This document shows positions 1-8,329 of a DNA stretch of 64,000 nucleotides, one piece after another. Below the pieces are notes generated by a model, which saw only the letters and a list, made by a program, of their open reading frames with translations, ran no database searches and was not told where the DNA came from. Numbering within the stretch: the stretch's first letter is position 1; every line of letters begins with the position of its first letter. Source of the DNA: Cupriavidus nantongensis. Lineage in GTDB: Bacteria; Pseudomonadota; Gammaproteobacteria; Burkholderiales; Burkholderiaceae. The translations under genes were made by a program, and so were the position numbers. The stretch lies in NCBI RefSeq assembly GCF_001598055.1, contig NZ_CP014844.1, forward strand, positions 3,251,642-3,315,641, in the 5' to 3' direction.

Positions 1-100
1 GGCATCAAGCAACTCTACAGCCGTAGCTGCTGAGCCACCGCGGCATTGCCGCACCGCCTGCGGCGCCGGCAATGCGGTGGTCCTTCCCGGTGGTCCTTCC
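1..100. other. Left-edge intergenic segment with hairpin and 13-bp tandem repeat
   Basis: No full gene is visible here. An imperfect inverted repeat (35-51 with 66-80) could form a hairpin at the 3' end of the minus-strand cco operon, but no T-run follows on either strand. A perfect 13-bp direct duplication occupies 76-88 and 89-101. A plus-strand reading frame ending with TGA at 31-33 could be the last ten codons of a gene lying outside the window, but ten codons are too few to support a call. Confidence 0.4.
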
Positions 101-346
101 CTATTCCAGTTCGTCCGTATCCGCCAGCCGCGTCGGCATGGTGTACAGCGTCAGCCCGCTGGACAACGCGCAGAACACCCACGCCAGCAGGAAGCTAACG
201 GTATAGACCGACTCGCGCGACGATTCGATCGGGTGGCCGAAGAATTTCAGGTCGCCCGGATCGACGACGGAAAAAACCGTCGCCGTCGCCAGGCCCGCCA
301 TCAGGAAGCCCGGCCACAGCACCCACATTAGCCAGCGCAACCTCAT
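101..346 (-). CDS. Small two-helix membrane protein at the end of the cco operon
   Basis: An 81-residue hypothetical membrane protein with two hydrophobic stretches, about residues 5-27 and 47-68, joined by a polar loop that contains a VDPGDL motif. The start codon overlaps the stop of the upstream FixH-like gene by four bases (ATGA), so it is probably translationally coupled and part of the cbb3 oxidase operon. I do not recognise a named family. Its position after ccoG and the FixH-like gene suggests a role in cbb3 oxidase assembly or membrane maintenance, but that is inference only. Confidence 0.75.
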   Translation of the reverse strand: MRLRWLMWVLWPGFLMAGLATATVFSVVDPGDLKFFGHPIESSRESVYTVSFLLAWVFCALSSGLTLYTMPTRLADTDELE

Positions 347-552
347 GGCTGCCTCGCTGCCGCGGACCTGGGCGCCACTGCTTCCGCCTTCTCGACCACC
401 AGGCCATGCCGCGTCGCGCCCTGCACCGGCAGGTCAGGGTGCGCCGACGCCAGCCAGATCGTCACGCCGCACGCCACCATGGCCACCAGCGGACCGGCCA
501 TCAGCAGCCACGGCCACGGTTCCTTCCACCACGGATTGCCTTGCTGACTCAT
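343..552 (-). CDS. Truncated FixH-like protein
   Basis: A 69-residue protein whose first 40 residues resemble the start of FixH/CcoH: a tryptophan-rich entry (PWWKEPWPW), one transmembrane segment at about residues 15-35, then an SAHPD turn. FixH helps cbb3 oxidase assembly, probably with the copper ATPase CcoI. Classical FixH is about 160 residues with a periplasmic domain; here only about 30 residues follow the helix, so that domain is missing. The start at 552 is preferred over longer in-frame versions because a purine-rich AAGGGGG lies just upstream. It lies 43 bases after ccoG and overlaps the next gene. Confidence 0.75.
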   Translation of the reverse strand: MSQQGNPWWKEPWPWLLMAGPLVAMVACGVTIWLASAHPDLPVQGATRHGLVVEKAEAVAPRSAAARQP

Positions 553-595
553 CTTGCCCCCTTCGTCCTGGCGACTACGCCAGAGTCGTCCAGCT

Positions 596-2068
596 TTACA
601 AATCGCGCGGCACGATAAAACTGGTGGATTGCCGGATTTCGGCATGCCCCTGCTCCGTGCCTTCGCTCGTTACGGTTACGTTGATCTTGTGCGTGCCCTG
701 CGTGGCTGCCTCGATCGGCACGCGGATGCGGATCGGCAGCAGCCGGTTGGAAGTCGGCGCCAGCGATTCGGCCTGCTTGTCGTATTCGACCGTCAGGCCC
801 TTCAGTTCATCGCTGTCGGCGCGCACGCGGATCTGCATCGGCGCTTCGGTGGTGTTGATCAGCTGCAGCCGATAGACGTTCTCGATCCAGCGCCCCTCCA
901 CCTCCCGGCCCAGCGCACCGCGGTCGCGGATGATGTCGACCTTCAGCGGCGTGCGCAGCATGATCGACGCCATGAAACCCGCCAGCAGCGCCACCCAGAT
1001 CACCGAGTAGATGATGACGCGCGGACGCAGCAGGCGCTTGCGCGATGCCGCGGCGGACAGGCCCTTGCGCATCGCGTTCTCCGAGGTGTACCGGATCAGC
1101 CCGCGCGGGTAGTCCATCTTGTCCATGACCTGGTTGCAGGCGTCGATGCAGGCACCGCAGCCGATGCACTCGTACTGCAGGCCATCGCGGATGTCGATGC
1201 CGGTCGGGCACACCTGCACGCAGATGCTGCAGTTGACGCAATCGCCAAGCCCGACCTGGTGATGGTCGGTCTTGCGCGAGCGGCTGCCGCGCGGCTCGCC
1301 GCGGCCAACGTCATAGGTCACGACATAGGTGTCGCGGTCCACCATCACGCTCTGGAAACGCGCGTAGGGACACATGTACTTGCACACCTGCTCGCGCATG
1401 AAGCCTGCGTTGCCCCACGTGGCGAACGCGTAGAACAGCATCCAGAACGCCTGCCAGGGGCCCAGCGTCAGCGCCAGCACCTCGCCGCCCAGCTCGCGGA
1501 TCGGCGCAAAGTAGCCGATGAAGGTGAAACCGGTCCACAGTGCGATCAGCACCCACAGGAAATGCTTGGTCGCCTTGATGCGGAACTTGCGCAGGCTCCA
1601 CGGATCGCCGTCGAGGCGGATGCGGGCGATGCGGTCGCCTTCGACCCGCCGCTCGATCCACATGAAGATCTCGGTATAGACCGTCTGCGGACACGCGTAG
1701 CCGCAGAACAGCCGTCCCGCGATCGCCGTGAACAGGAACAGCGCCAGCGCGGAGATGACCAGCAGCACGGTCAGGTAGATGACATCCTGCGGCCACAGCA
1801 CCAGCCCGAAGATATAGAACTTGCGCTCGCCAAGGTCAAACAGCACGGCCTGGCGTCCGTTCCACTGGAGCCAGGGCGTGCCGTAGTAGATCAGCTGGGT
1901 CAGGATCACCAGCCAGACCCGCCAGCTGGAGAACGCGCCCTTCACCGAGCGCGGATAGATTTTGCGGCGGACCTCGTAAAGGGTTTCTTCCGAGGTCTCG
2001 CCCGGCGCAGCGGCCGACCGTTGCAGGTCGGCCGCCCGGGCCACTTCTTCGGTCCCGGGCGCATTCAT
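596..2068 (-). CDS. ccoG: Cytochrome c oxidase accessory protein CcoG (FixG/RdxA)
   Basis: CcoG is a membrane-bound iron-sulfur protein, reported as a cupric reductase that supplies Cu(I) for the CuB site of cbb3 oxidase. The 490 residues show several transmembrane segments (about 50-66, 84-119, 168-188, 351-370). A CGYAC motif is at 122-126 and CKYMC at 229-233. Two ferredoxin-type clusters follow, with cysteines at 277, 280, 283, 287 and 301, 304, 307, 311. The last 110 residues form the Ig-like C-terminal domain typical of the family. It follows ccoP by 49 bases in the same operon. Length and motifs are complete. Confidence 0.95.
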   Translation of the reverse strand: MNAPGTEEVARAADLQRSAAAPGETSEETLYEVRRKIYPRSVKGAFSSWRVWLVILTQLIYYGTPWLQWNGRQAVLFDLGERKFYIFGLVLWPQDVIYLTVLLVISALALFLFTAIAGRLFCGYACPQTVYTEIFMWIERRVEGDRIARIRLDGDPWSLRKFRIKATKHFLWVLIALWTGFTFIGYFAPIRELGGEVLALTLGPWQAFWMLFYAFATWGNAGFMREQVCKYMCPYARFQSVMVDRDTYVVTYDVGRGEPRGSRSRKTDHHQVGLGDCVNCSICVQVCPTGIDIRDGLQYECIGCGACIDACNQVMDKMDYPRGLIRYTSENAMRKGLSAAASRKRLLRPRVIIYSVIWVALLAGFMASIMLRTPLKVDIIRDRGALGREVEGRWIENVYRLQLINTTEAPMQIRVRADSDELKGLTVEYDKQAESLAPTSNRLLPIRIRVPIEAATQGTHKINVTVTSEGTEQGHAEIRQSTSFIVPRDL

Positions 2069-2117
2069 GGGCGAGTTCTCCCGCGAGCCTCGAGCGCTCG
2101 CTCACATGAGTCGTCGA

Positions 2118-3035
2118 TCATTGCCCGGCTCCGCCTCCCGTATTGGACAGTCCCCACACATAGGCAGTCAGCATGCGGATGCGTTCGGGCGTCAGGATTT
2201 CCTCGTGTGCCGGCATGTGGTTGTTGTGGCCCTTCAGGATGGCCTCGACGATGCTGGCTTCCGAGCTGCCATAGAGCCAGACGTTATCCGACAGGTTCGG
2301 CGCACCGAGCGCCTGGTTGCCCTTGCCGCCGGCGCCGTGGCAGGCCACGCAGGTGGTCTTGAACGCGCCTTCGCCGCGCGACACGCGGATCGGATCCGAC
2401 GACAGCCCGGACAGCGAACGCACATACTGCGCCACGTCGCCCGCCTGCTTGGCATCGATGACCGCGCCGAACGGCGGCATCACGCCGTTGCGGCCCTTGG
2501 TGATGGTCTGGCTGATGGTCTCGGGATCGCCGCCGTACAGCCAGTCGCTGTCGGTCAGGTTGGGAAAGCCGCGGCTGCCGCGCGCGTCCGAGCCATGGCA
2601 CTGCGCGCAGTAGTTCAGGAACAGGCGCTGGCCGATCTCGCGCGCCTGCGGGTCGGCGGCCACCTGCTTGATGTCCATCTTCAGGTACTTGCCGTAGATC
2701 TCGTTCTGCATGCGTTCCTGCGCCGCGCGATGCGCGGCCAGTTCGCCCTGCGTGGAGAACTTCAGCACGCCGGCGTACGAGCCCAGGCCGGGATACAGCA
2801 CCAGATAGGCCAGGCCGAAAATGCAGGCCAGCAGGAACATCCACATCCACCAGCGCGGCAGCGGGTTGTTCAGCTCACGCAGGTCGCCATCCCAGACATG
2901 GCCGGTATCTTCCGTGCCGCCGGGGGTCTTGGTGATCTTGCGTTGGGAGAACAGCAGCCATACGCACCAGACGATGCCGATGAGCGCGATGGCGGCAATG
3001 TAGTAACTCCAGAAATCGGAAATGAAATCGCTCAT
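2118..3035 (-). CDS. ccoP: cbb3-type cytochrome c oxidase subunit III (CcoP)
   Basis: This is the dihaem cytochrome c subunit that passes electrons from soluble cytochrome c to CcoO and CcoN. In 305 residues there are two transmembrane helices (about 9-29 and 60-80) and two haem-c sites, CAQCH at 143-147 and CVACH at 229-233. Likely axial methionines are at 187 (VMPPFG) and 274 (HMPAH). The two-helix N-terminus is the longer CcoP form. It starts two bases after the ccoQ stop, so coupling within ccoNOQP is likely. Confidence 0.97.
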   Translation of the reverse strand: MSDFISDFWSYYIAAIALIGIVWCVWLLFSQRKITKTPGGTEDTGHVWDGDLRELNNPLPRWWMWMFLLACIFGLAYLVLYPGLGSYAGVLKFSTQGELAAHRAAQERMQNEIYGKYLKMDIKQVAADPQAREIGQRLFLNYCAQCHGSDARGSRGFPNLTDSDWLYGGDPETISQTITKGRNGVMPPFGAVIDAKQAGDVAQYVRSLSGLSSDPIRVSRGEGAFKTTCVACHGAGGKGNQALGAPNLSDNVWLYGSSEASIVEAILKGHNNHMPAHEEILTPERIRMLTAYVWGLSNTGGGAGQ

Positions 3036-3037
3036 GG

Positions 3038-3202
3038 CTAGGTGTTCCGGCTCGATGTTGTCGTAGTTTCGTCAGGCAGCGCGAACGGCAGCATGGCGGA
3101 TTCGCGGTTGGCGGCCTGGCGGCCGGCGGACCAGGCCCACCAGCAGATGCCGAGGAATACGACCATCGACACGACGGTCGCGATGGCGGTGATCATGGCC
3201 AT
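3038..3202 (-). CDS. ccoQ: cbb3-type oxidase small subunit CcoQ
   Basis: A 54-residue single-pass membrane protein located exactly where ccoQ lies in ccoNOQP operons. It starts MAMITAIATVV, has a hydrophobic helix at about residues 4-24 ending in CWWAW, and a polar tail. CcoQ (FixQ) stabilises the cbb3 complex. The start at 3202 is served by a GGAG at the end of ccoO; a second ATG two codons later is an alternative. Gaps to ccoO and ccoP are three and two bases. Confidence 0.9.
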   Translation of the reverse strand: MAMITAIATVVSMVVFLGICWWAWSAGRQAANRESAMLPFALPDETTTTSSRNT

Positions 3203-3205
3203 GGC

Positions 3206-3865
3206 TTACTCCTTCGGTACCGCGGCTGCGGCATCGACGCGCACGTTGCGGCGGTTGGTGCCCAGGCCCTGCAGGTAGGCGACCAGCGCGTCTTCCTCGG
3301 TCTTGCCTTTCAGCTCTTCCGGCGCCTTGGCGATGTCGGCGTCGGTGTACGGCACGCCCAGCTTGACCAGCGCACGCATGCGCGCCTGGATATCGTTGGT
3401 TGGCAGCACGGCCTTCTCCAGCCACGGGTACGACGGCATCACGGATTCCGGCACCACGTCGCGCGGGTTGCGCAGGTGGATGCGCTGCCAGTCGTCGGAG
3501 TAGCGTCCGCCCACGCGCGCCAGGTCGGGGCCGGTACGCTTGGAGCCCCACAGGAACGGATGATCGTAGACCGATTCACCGGCGGTGGAGTAATGGCCGT
3601 AGCGTTCGGTTTCGGCCTGCAGCGTGCGCACCTGCTGCGAGTGGCAGCCGACGCAGCCTTCGCGGATATAGATATCGCGCCCCATCAGCCGCAGCGGCGA
3701 ATACGGCGTGATGCCCGGATCCGGCTCGGTGGTGGAGTGCTGGAAGAACAGCGGCACGATCTGGACCAGACCCGCGATACTGACCACGAGGATCGTGCAG
3801 ATGATCAGCCAGCCGATGTTCTTCTCCAGCGTTTCGTGGGAAAAGAAGCGTTGTTTGTCGGACAT
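3206..3865 (-). CDS. ccoO: cbb3-type cytochrome c oxidase subunit II (CcoO)
   Basis: The monohaem cytochrome c subunit, anchored by one N-terminal helix (about residues 18-40). The haem site CVGCH is at 71-75, followed by the family motif SQQVR, and a VMPSYPWL segment near 141 carries the likely axial methionine. At 219 residues it has normal family length. It receives electrons from CcoP and feeds the catalytic subunit CcoN. It begins 18 bases after ccoN and ends just before ccoQ. Confidence 0.97.
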   Translation of the reverse strand: MSDKQRFFSHETLEKNIGWLIICTILVVSIAGLVQIVPLFFQHSTTEPDPGITPYSPLRLMGRDIYIREGCVGCHSQQVRTLQAETERYGHYSTAGESVYDHPFLWGSKRTGPDLARVGGRYSDDWQRIHLRNPRDVVPESVMPSYPWLEKAVLPTNDIQARMRALVKLGVPYTDADIAKAPEELKGKTEEDALVAYLQGLGTNRRNVRVDAAAAVPKE

Positions 3866-3883
3866 CTTTCTATCCTGGATTGA

Positions 3884-5332
3884 TCAGTGGGCGGAGGCGG
3901 CGATGCTGGCCGGAATCGGCGCATCGATGGCGGGCTTGCCGACGATGGTCTTGGCGATGTTGTAGGCCATCAACAGCATGCCGGACAGGAAGCACATGCC
4001 ACCCAGCAGGCGAATCAGATAGAACGGATACTTGGCCTTGACCGCTTCGACGAAGGCGTAGGTCAGCGTGCCGTCCGGCTGCGTGGCGCGCCACATCAGG
4101 CCTTCCATCACACCCGCGATCCACATCGAGGCGATATACAGCACCACGCCGATGGTCGCGATCCAGAAGTGCCATTCAATCAGGCGCACGCTGTACATCT
4201 GCTTCTCGCCGAACAGCCGCGGGATCAGGTAGTACAGCGAACCGATCGAGATCATCGCGACCCAGCCCAGCGCGCCGGAGTGCACGTGGCCGATGGTCCA
4301 GTCGGTGTAGTGCGACAGCGCGTTGACGGTCTTGATCGACATCATCGAGCCTTCGAACGTGGACATGCCGTAGAACGACAGCGCCACCACCAGGAACTTC
4401 AGGATCGGGTCGGTGCGCAGCTTGTGCCAGGCACCCGACAGGGTCATGATGCCGTTGATCATGCCGCCCCAGGAGGGCGCCAGCAGGATCAGCGAGAACA
4501 CCATGCCGAGCGACTGCGCCCAGTCGGGCAGCGCGGTGTACTGCAGGTGGTGCGGGCCGGCCCACATGTAGGTGAAGTTCAGCGCCCAGAAGTGGACGAT
4601 GGACAGGCGGTAGGAAAAGATCGGGCGCTCGGCCTGCTTGGGAATGAAGTAGTACATCATGCCCAGGAAGCTGGTGGTCAGGAAGAAGCCGACCGCGTTA
4701 TGGCCGTACCACCACTGGATCATCGCGTCCTGCACGCCGGCGTAGGCCGAGTAGGACTTCCACAACGACACCGGCATCTCGATGTTGTTGACGATATGCA
4801 GCAGCGCGATGGTCAGGATGTAGGCGCCGAAGAACCAGTTCGCGACGTAGATATGCCGGGTCTTGCGCTTGACGATGGTGCCGAAAAACACGATGGCGTA
4901 GGCCACCCAGACCGCGGTGATCAGCAGGTCGATGGGCCATTCGAGTTCGGCGTACTCCTTGGAGGTGGTGATGCCCAGCGGCAGCGTGATGGCGGCCGCG
5001 ACGATGACCAGCTGCCAGCCCCAGAACGTGAACGCGGCCAGCGGGCCGCAGAACAGGCGCGCCTGGCAGGTGCGCTGGACCACGTAGTACGACGTGGCGA
5101 ACAGCGCGCTGCCGCCGAAGGCGAAGATCACCGCATTGGTATGCAGCGGACGCAGCCGGCCGAACGACAGCCACGGTGTATTGAAGTTGAGTTCGGGCCA
5201 GATCAACTGTGCTGCCAGCAGCACGCCGACGGCCATGCCGACGATCCCCCAGACTACCGTCATGACAGCGAACTGTCTTACGACGCCGTAATTGAAGGTG
5301 TCGACGCGTGATGACGCGGCAGTGACATCCAT
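3884..5332 (-). CDS. ccoN: cbb3-type cytochrome c oxidase subunit I (CcoN)
   Basis: The catalytic haem b/b3-CuB subunit of the high-affinity terminal oxidase that reduces oxygen to water and pumps protons. The 482-residue protein has about twelve transmembrane helices. Visible metal and haem ligands are His64 ([10 protein letters not shown]), His211 ([10 protein letters not shown]), His261-262 ([11 protein letters not shown]) and a late [12 protein letters not shown] segment. Tyr255 in FTYMWAG matches the cross-linked tyrosine of this family. First gene of ccoNOQPG; a perfect Fnr box lies about 75 bases upstream, so induction under oxygen limitation is expected. Confidence 0.98.
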   Translation of the reverse strand: MDVTAASSRVDTFNYGVVRQFAVMTVVWGIVGMAVGVLLAAQLIWPELNFNTPWLSFGRLRPLHTNAVIFAFGGSALFATSYYVVQRTCQARLFCGPLAAFTFWGWQLVIVAAAITLPLGITTSKEYAELEWPIDLLITAVWVAYAIVFFGTIVKRKTRHIYVANWFFGAYILTIALLHIVNNIEMPVSLWKSYSAYAGVQDAMIQWWYGHNAVGFFLTTSFLGMMYYFIPKQAERPIFSYRLSIVHFWALNFTYMWAGPHHLQYTALPDWAQSLGMVFSLILLAPSWGGMINGIMTLSGAWHKLRTDPILKFLVVALSFYGMSTFEGSMMSIKTVNALSHYTDWTIGHVHSGALGWVAMISIGSLYYLIPRLFGEKQMYSVRLIEWHFWIATIGVVLYIASMWIAGVMEGLMWRATQPDGTLTYAFVEAVKAKYPFYLIRLLGGMCFLSGMLLMAYNIAKTIVGKPAIDAPIPASIAASAH

Positions 5333-5407
5333 TCAGACCCCCAAAGCTTAGAGAAAATAAAAAACCTACTGACAGTGTGACTTTAGAAAAACCATGCCAC
5401 GGGTGCG

Positions 5408-5421
5408 TTGATCTTTATCAA
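5408..5421 (-). promoter_or_regulatory. Fnr/Anr box upstream of ccoN
   Basis: The sequence TTGATCTTTATCAA is a perfect match to the Fnr consensus TTGAT-N4-ATCAA. It lies 76-89 bases before the ccoN start, which suits a class II activator position with a transcription start roughly 40 bases downstream of it. Fnr binds such boxes when its 4Fe-4S cluster is intact, that is, at low oxygen. Confidence 0.9.
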
Positions 5422-5483
5422 GCGGCTCCGGGCACGTCTTGAACCTGCGCGCACGGCCCCGGTCCGAGGCATGCGCCGCCGGC

Positions 5484-5630
5484 TCACGGCTTGTCGTTGT
5501 CCAGCAGGATCGATTCGGCAGGCCGGTCCAGGTCGTCGTACTGCCCGGCATGAAGCGCCCACCACAGCGCGCCCGCGATGACCACCACGAGCACCAGGCT
5601 CATCGGCACCAGCAGGTAAAGCGTTTCCAT
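5484..5630 (-). CDS. ccoS: cbb3-type oxidase maturation protein CcoS
   Basis: A 48-residue single-helix protein starting METLYLLVPMSLVLVVV with the CcoS hallmark ALWWALHAGQYDDLD and a GYDDLD-like acidic end. CcoS is needed to insert haem b and copper into CcoN. The gene starts 12 bases after the ccoI stop, so ccoI and ccoS are probably co-transcribed, and the ccoN Fnr box lies just downstream of it. Confidence 0.92.
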   Translation of the reverse strand: METLYLLVPMSLVLVVVIAGALWWALHAGQYDDLDRPAESILLDNDKP

Positions 5631-5642
5631 CGTCAGGCTCCG

Positions 5643-8225
5643 TTATGCCAGCGACGCAGGCCGCGACGTGCGACGCGGCTTGCCGGCGCGCAGCAGGCGC
5701 CAGGCATTGGCGACCACCAGCAGCGACGACAGCGACATGCCGATGCCGGCCATCCAGGCCGTCACCAGCCCCGTCGCCGCGAGCGGAATCGCGACCACGT
5801 TGTAGAAAAAGGCCCAGCCCAGGTTCTGGCGCACTACCCGGCGCGTCTGGCGCGACACGGCCAGCGCCGTCGCGATCTCGGCCACGCCGCCGTGCGTCAG
5901 CACCGCGTCGGCTCCGGCCTGGGCCAGCGGCGCGCCGCTGCCGATGGCAATCGACACCTGCGCCTGCGCCAGCACCGGCGCGTCGTTGATGCCGTCGCCG
6001 ACTGCCAGCACCACGGCCCCGCCCTGCTGCAGCCGCGCGACGTAGTCGCGCTTGCCTTCGGGCGTGACCTCGCCGGCCGTGCGCTCGATGCCGAAGTGCG
6101 TGGCCCACCATTGCACCGCGGCCTGGTTGTCGCCGGAGACCAGATGGCAACGCACGCCCAGTTCGCGCAGGCGCGCCAGCAGCATCGGGGTTTCGTGGCG
6201 TTCGACGTCGGCCAGCACGAAGCGCGCCAGCGGGCCGGTCTCTGCGCCGAGCCAGACCACCGTGGCGCCGGGATGCACCAGGTTGTCGGCAGCGGCCGGC
6301 GCAGACTGGTGAGCACCGCCGAGCGCCAAGACAAAGTCGGCGCGGCCCAGGCGCAGGCGGCGGCCGGCGACCATCGCCTCGAGGCCGTGGCCGGGCACGT
6401 TGCGCATGTCGCTCACCTGCAGCGGCTGGCCGGCAAGATCGGGCGCTGCCGCCACCAGCGCGCGCGCGATCGGATGCTCGCCGCCGCGCTCCATCGCCGC
6501 GGCCAGCGCCAGGCAGCGGTCGGAATCGGCTTCGCCCAGCGGCTCGACCGCCGCCACGGCAAAGCGGCCCTCGGTCAGCGTGCCGGTCTTGTCGAGCACC
6601 ACGTCGGTGACGCGGGCAAGTGTTTCCAGCGCGTGACCCCGCGTCAGCAGCACGCCACGCCGCGACAGCGCCGCGCCGGCAGCGGCCAGTGCCGCGGGCG
6701 TGGCCAGCGACAACGCGCACGGGCAGCTGACCACCAGCACCGCGATGGTCACCAGCAAGGCTCGCGACGGATCGATCCAGAGGCCCCAGACCAAGCCGGT
6801 CAGTGCCGCCAGCACCAGCAGCGTCGCCACGAACCAGCCCGCAACGCGGTCGGCCAGCGTCGCCAGGCGCGGCTTCTCGGCCAGCGCGCGGTCCAGCACC
6901 GCGACGATCTCGGCCAGGCGGGTGCCGGCGCCAACGCGGGTCACGCGCAGTTCCAGCGGGCTGGCGGTATTGAAGCTGCCGGCCAGCACGGTGTCGCCGG
7001 CGCAGCGGCGCACCGGACGGCTTTCGCCGGTCAGCATGGATTCATCGAGCTCGCTGGTGCCCGCGGTGACCGCGCCGTCGGCCGGGACGATCTCACCCGC
7101 CTTGACGCGGATCAGGTCGCCCGCGCGCAGCCGCGCGACCGGGATACGCTCGCCCGCCGCGCCGGCCGTGGCCAGCCGCTCGCACGTGGCGGGCAACTGG
7201 CGCGCCAGCATTTCGGCACCGCTGCGCGAAGCCTGGCGTACGCGCAGTTCCAGGTAGCGCGCCAGCAACAGGAACGCGACGAACATCGTCACCGAATCGA
7301 AATACACCTCGCCCACGCCGCGCACCGTCGCCAGCGCACTGGCGGCAAAGCCCGCGGCGACGCCGATCGCCACCGGCACGTCCATGCCCATATGGCGCTG
7401 GCGCAGGCTGCGCCAGGCGCCGGCGAAGATTGGCGAGGCGGCATAGCACACCACCGGCAGGGTCAGCGCGAAGCTGGCCCAGCGCATCAGCTGCAGCTGG
7501 CCGGGATCGATGGTGGCTTCGTGGGTATAGATCGGCCACGCGTACATCATCACCTGCATCATGCCGAGCATGGCCACCGCCATGCGCATCAGCAGGCCGC
7601 GGCGCGCGCGGCGGTCCTGCTGGTCGGTGCGCGAGACTTCGAAGGGCCAGGCCATGTAGCCGATGCCGGCCAGCGCCGCCAGCAGCCCCGACACCGTCTG
7701 GGCGCCGTCGCGCCAGCGCACCACCACGCGCCGCGTGGCGACGTTGGCGACCGCCGATTCCACGCCCGGCTGGCGCGACAGGTGCTGTTCGATCAGCCAG
7801 GCACAGGCGGCGCAGCGGATGTTCTCGGGAGCCAGCGTGATCTCTGCGCGGCCGCCGTCGAGCGGGCGGACAAACTGGGCGCGCAGTTCCGGGGCATCGT
7901 AGGCGGCCCAGATCGGCTCGGCCTGGCGCCGGGCATCGTCGTCGATGGGCCGGGCGAAGCGGGCTTCGTCGCCGTACAGGTGGGCAAAGCCGGCGGCATG
8001 GAGGGTCTGTGCCAGGGCCTGGCAGCCGCCGCAGCAGAATACGCGGCGGCTGCCGTCCAGGTCGGCGGCGAGCGGTTCGGCATCGGTGACCGGCAAACCG
8101 CAATGGAAGCAGGCCAGCGCCGCGCCGGCGCCGCCCGCGACCGTGTCGGCGCCATCGCGCCCGCCGGGCGGCTGGAATGGCGCCAGCATGCTGGCGGAAG
8201 GACTGGTGGCTGGGGGCGGCGACAT
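5643..8225 (-). CDS. ccoI: Copper-translocating P1B-type ATPase for cbb3 assembly (CcoI/FixI)
   Basis: An ATP-driven exporter that delivers copper across the inner membrane for cbb3 oxidase. The 860 residues begin with a cysteine-rich element (CFHC at 39-42, CCGGC at 64-68) found in CcoI-type ATPases, then a metal-binding domain with CAAC near 135. Next come eight predicted helices, the ion-path motif SCPCALS near 502, the phosphorylation site DKTGTLTEG near 544, a GEHPIARAL segment, and GDGINDAP near 744. The start at 8225 lacks a clear Shine-Dalgarno sequence; Met13 is an alternative. An Fnr box lies upstream. Confidence 0.95.
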   Translation of the reverse strand: MSPPPATSPSASMLAPFQPPGGRDGADTVAGGAGAALACFHCGLPVTDAEPLAADLDGSRRVFCCGGCQALAQTLHAAGFAHLYGDEARFARPIDDDARRQAEPIWAAYDAPELRAQFVRPLDGGRAEITLAPENIRCAACAWLIEQHLSRQPGVESAVANVATRRVVVRWRDGAQTVSGLLAALAGIGYMAWPFEVSRTDQQDRRARRGLLMRMAVAMLGMMQVMMYAWPIYTHEATIDPGQLQLMRWASFALTLPVVCYAASPIFAGAWRSLRQRHMGMDVPVAIGVAAGFAASALATVRGVGEVYFDSVTMFVAFLLLARYLELRVRQASRSGAEMLARQLPATCERLATAGAAGERIPVARLRAGDLIRVKAGEIVPADGAVTAGTSELDESMLTGESRPVRRCAGDTVLAGSFNTASPLELRVTRVGAGTRLAEIVAVLDRALAEKPRLATLADRVAGWFVATLLVLAALTGLVWGLWIDPSRALLVTIAVLVVSCPCALSLATPAALAAAGAALSRRGVLLTRGHALETLARVTDVVLDKTGTLTEGRFAVAAVEPLGEADSDRCLALAAAMERGGEHPIARALVAAAPDLAGQPLQVSDMRNVPGHGLEAMVAGRRLRLGRADFVLALGGAHQSAPAAADNLVHPGATVVWLGAETGPLARFVLADVERHETPMLLARLRELGVRCHLVSGDNQAAVQWWATHFGIERTAGEVTPEGKRDYVARLQQGGAVVLAVGDGINDAPVLAQAQVSIAIGSGAPLAQAGADAVLTHGGVAEIATALAVSRQTRRVVRQNLGWAFFYNVVAIPLAATGLVTAWMAGIGMSLSSLLVVANAWRLLRAGKPRRTSRPASLA

Positions 8226-8276
8226 GGGAAGCTTTTTTTACCCAGTCGAGGATATAGGCCGCCCCCCGAATTGAAC

Positions 8277-8290
8277 TTGATATAGATCAA
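8277..8290 (-). promoter_or_regulatory. Fnr/Anr box upstream of ccoI
   Basis: TTGATATAGATCAA is a second perfect Fnr palindrome, 52-65 bases before the ccoI start and about 40 bases after the zapE stop. It implies that ccoIS has its own oxygen-controlled promoter in addition to the one before ccoN. Confidence 0.9.
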
Positions 8291-8329
8291 GGCGGCCCGG
8301 CTATGGTTGCGCCGGGCCTCAAACACCGC

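Noticed and set aside
1..33. A ten-codon plus-strand gene end at the left edge
   Set aside because: The TGA at 31-33 closes a frame of only ten codons with no recognisable residues. This is too short to count as evidence for a gene.
554..2362. A long plus-strand open frame opposite ccoG
   Set aside because: Its residues are dominated by Arg, Ala, Gln, His and Asp, as expected from the reverse complement of a GC-rich gene. It shows no domain motif, and the opposite strand carries a complete CcoG with two Fe-S motifs.
5439..8285. A 948-residue plus-strand open frame opposite ccoI and ccoS
   Set aside because: Low-complexity His/Arg/Gln-rich antisense frame. The opposing strand has all P-type ATPase motifs in order, so this is a shadow of codon bias.
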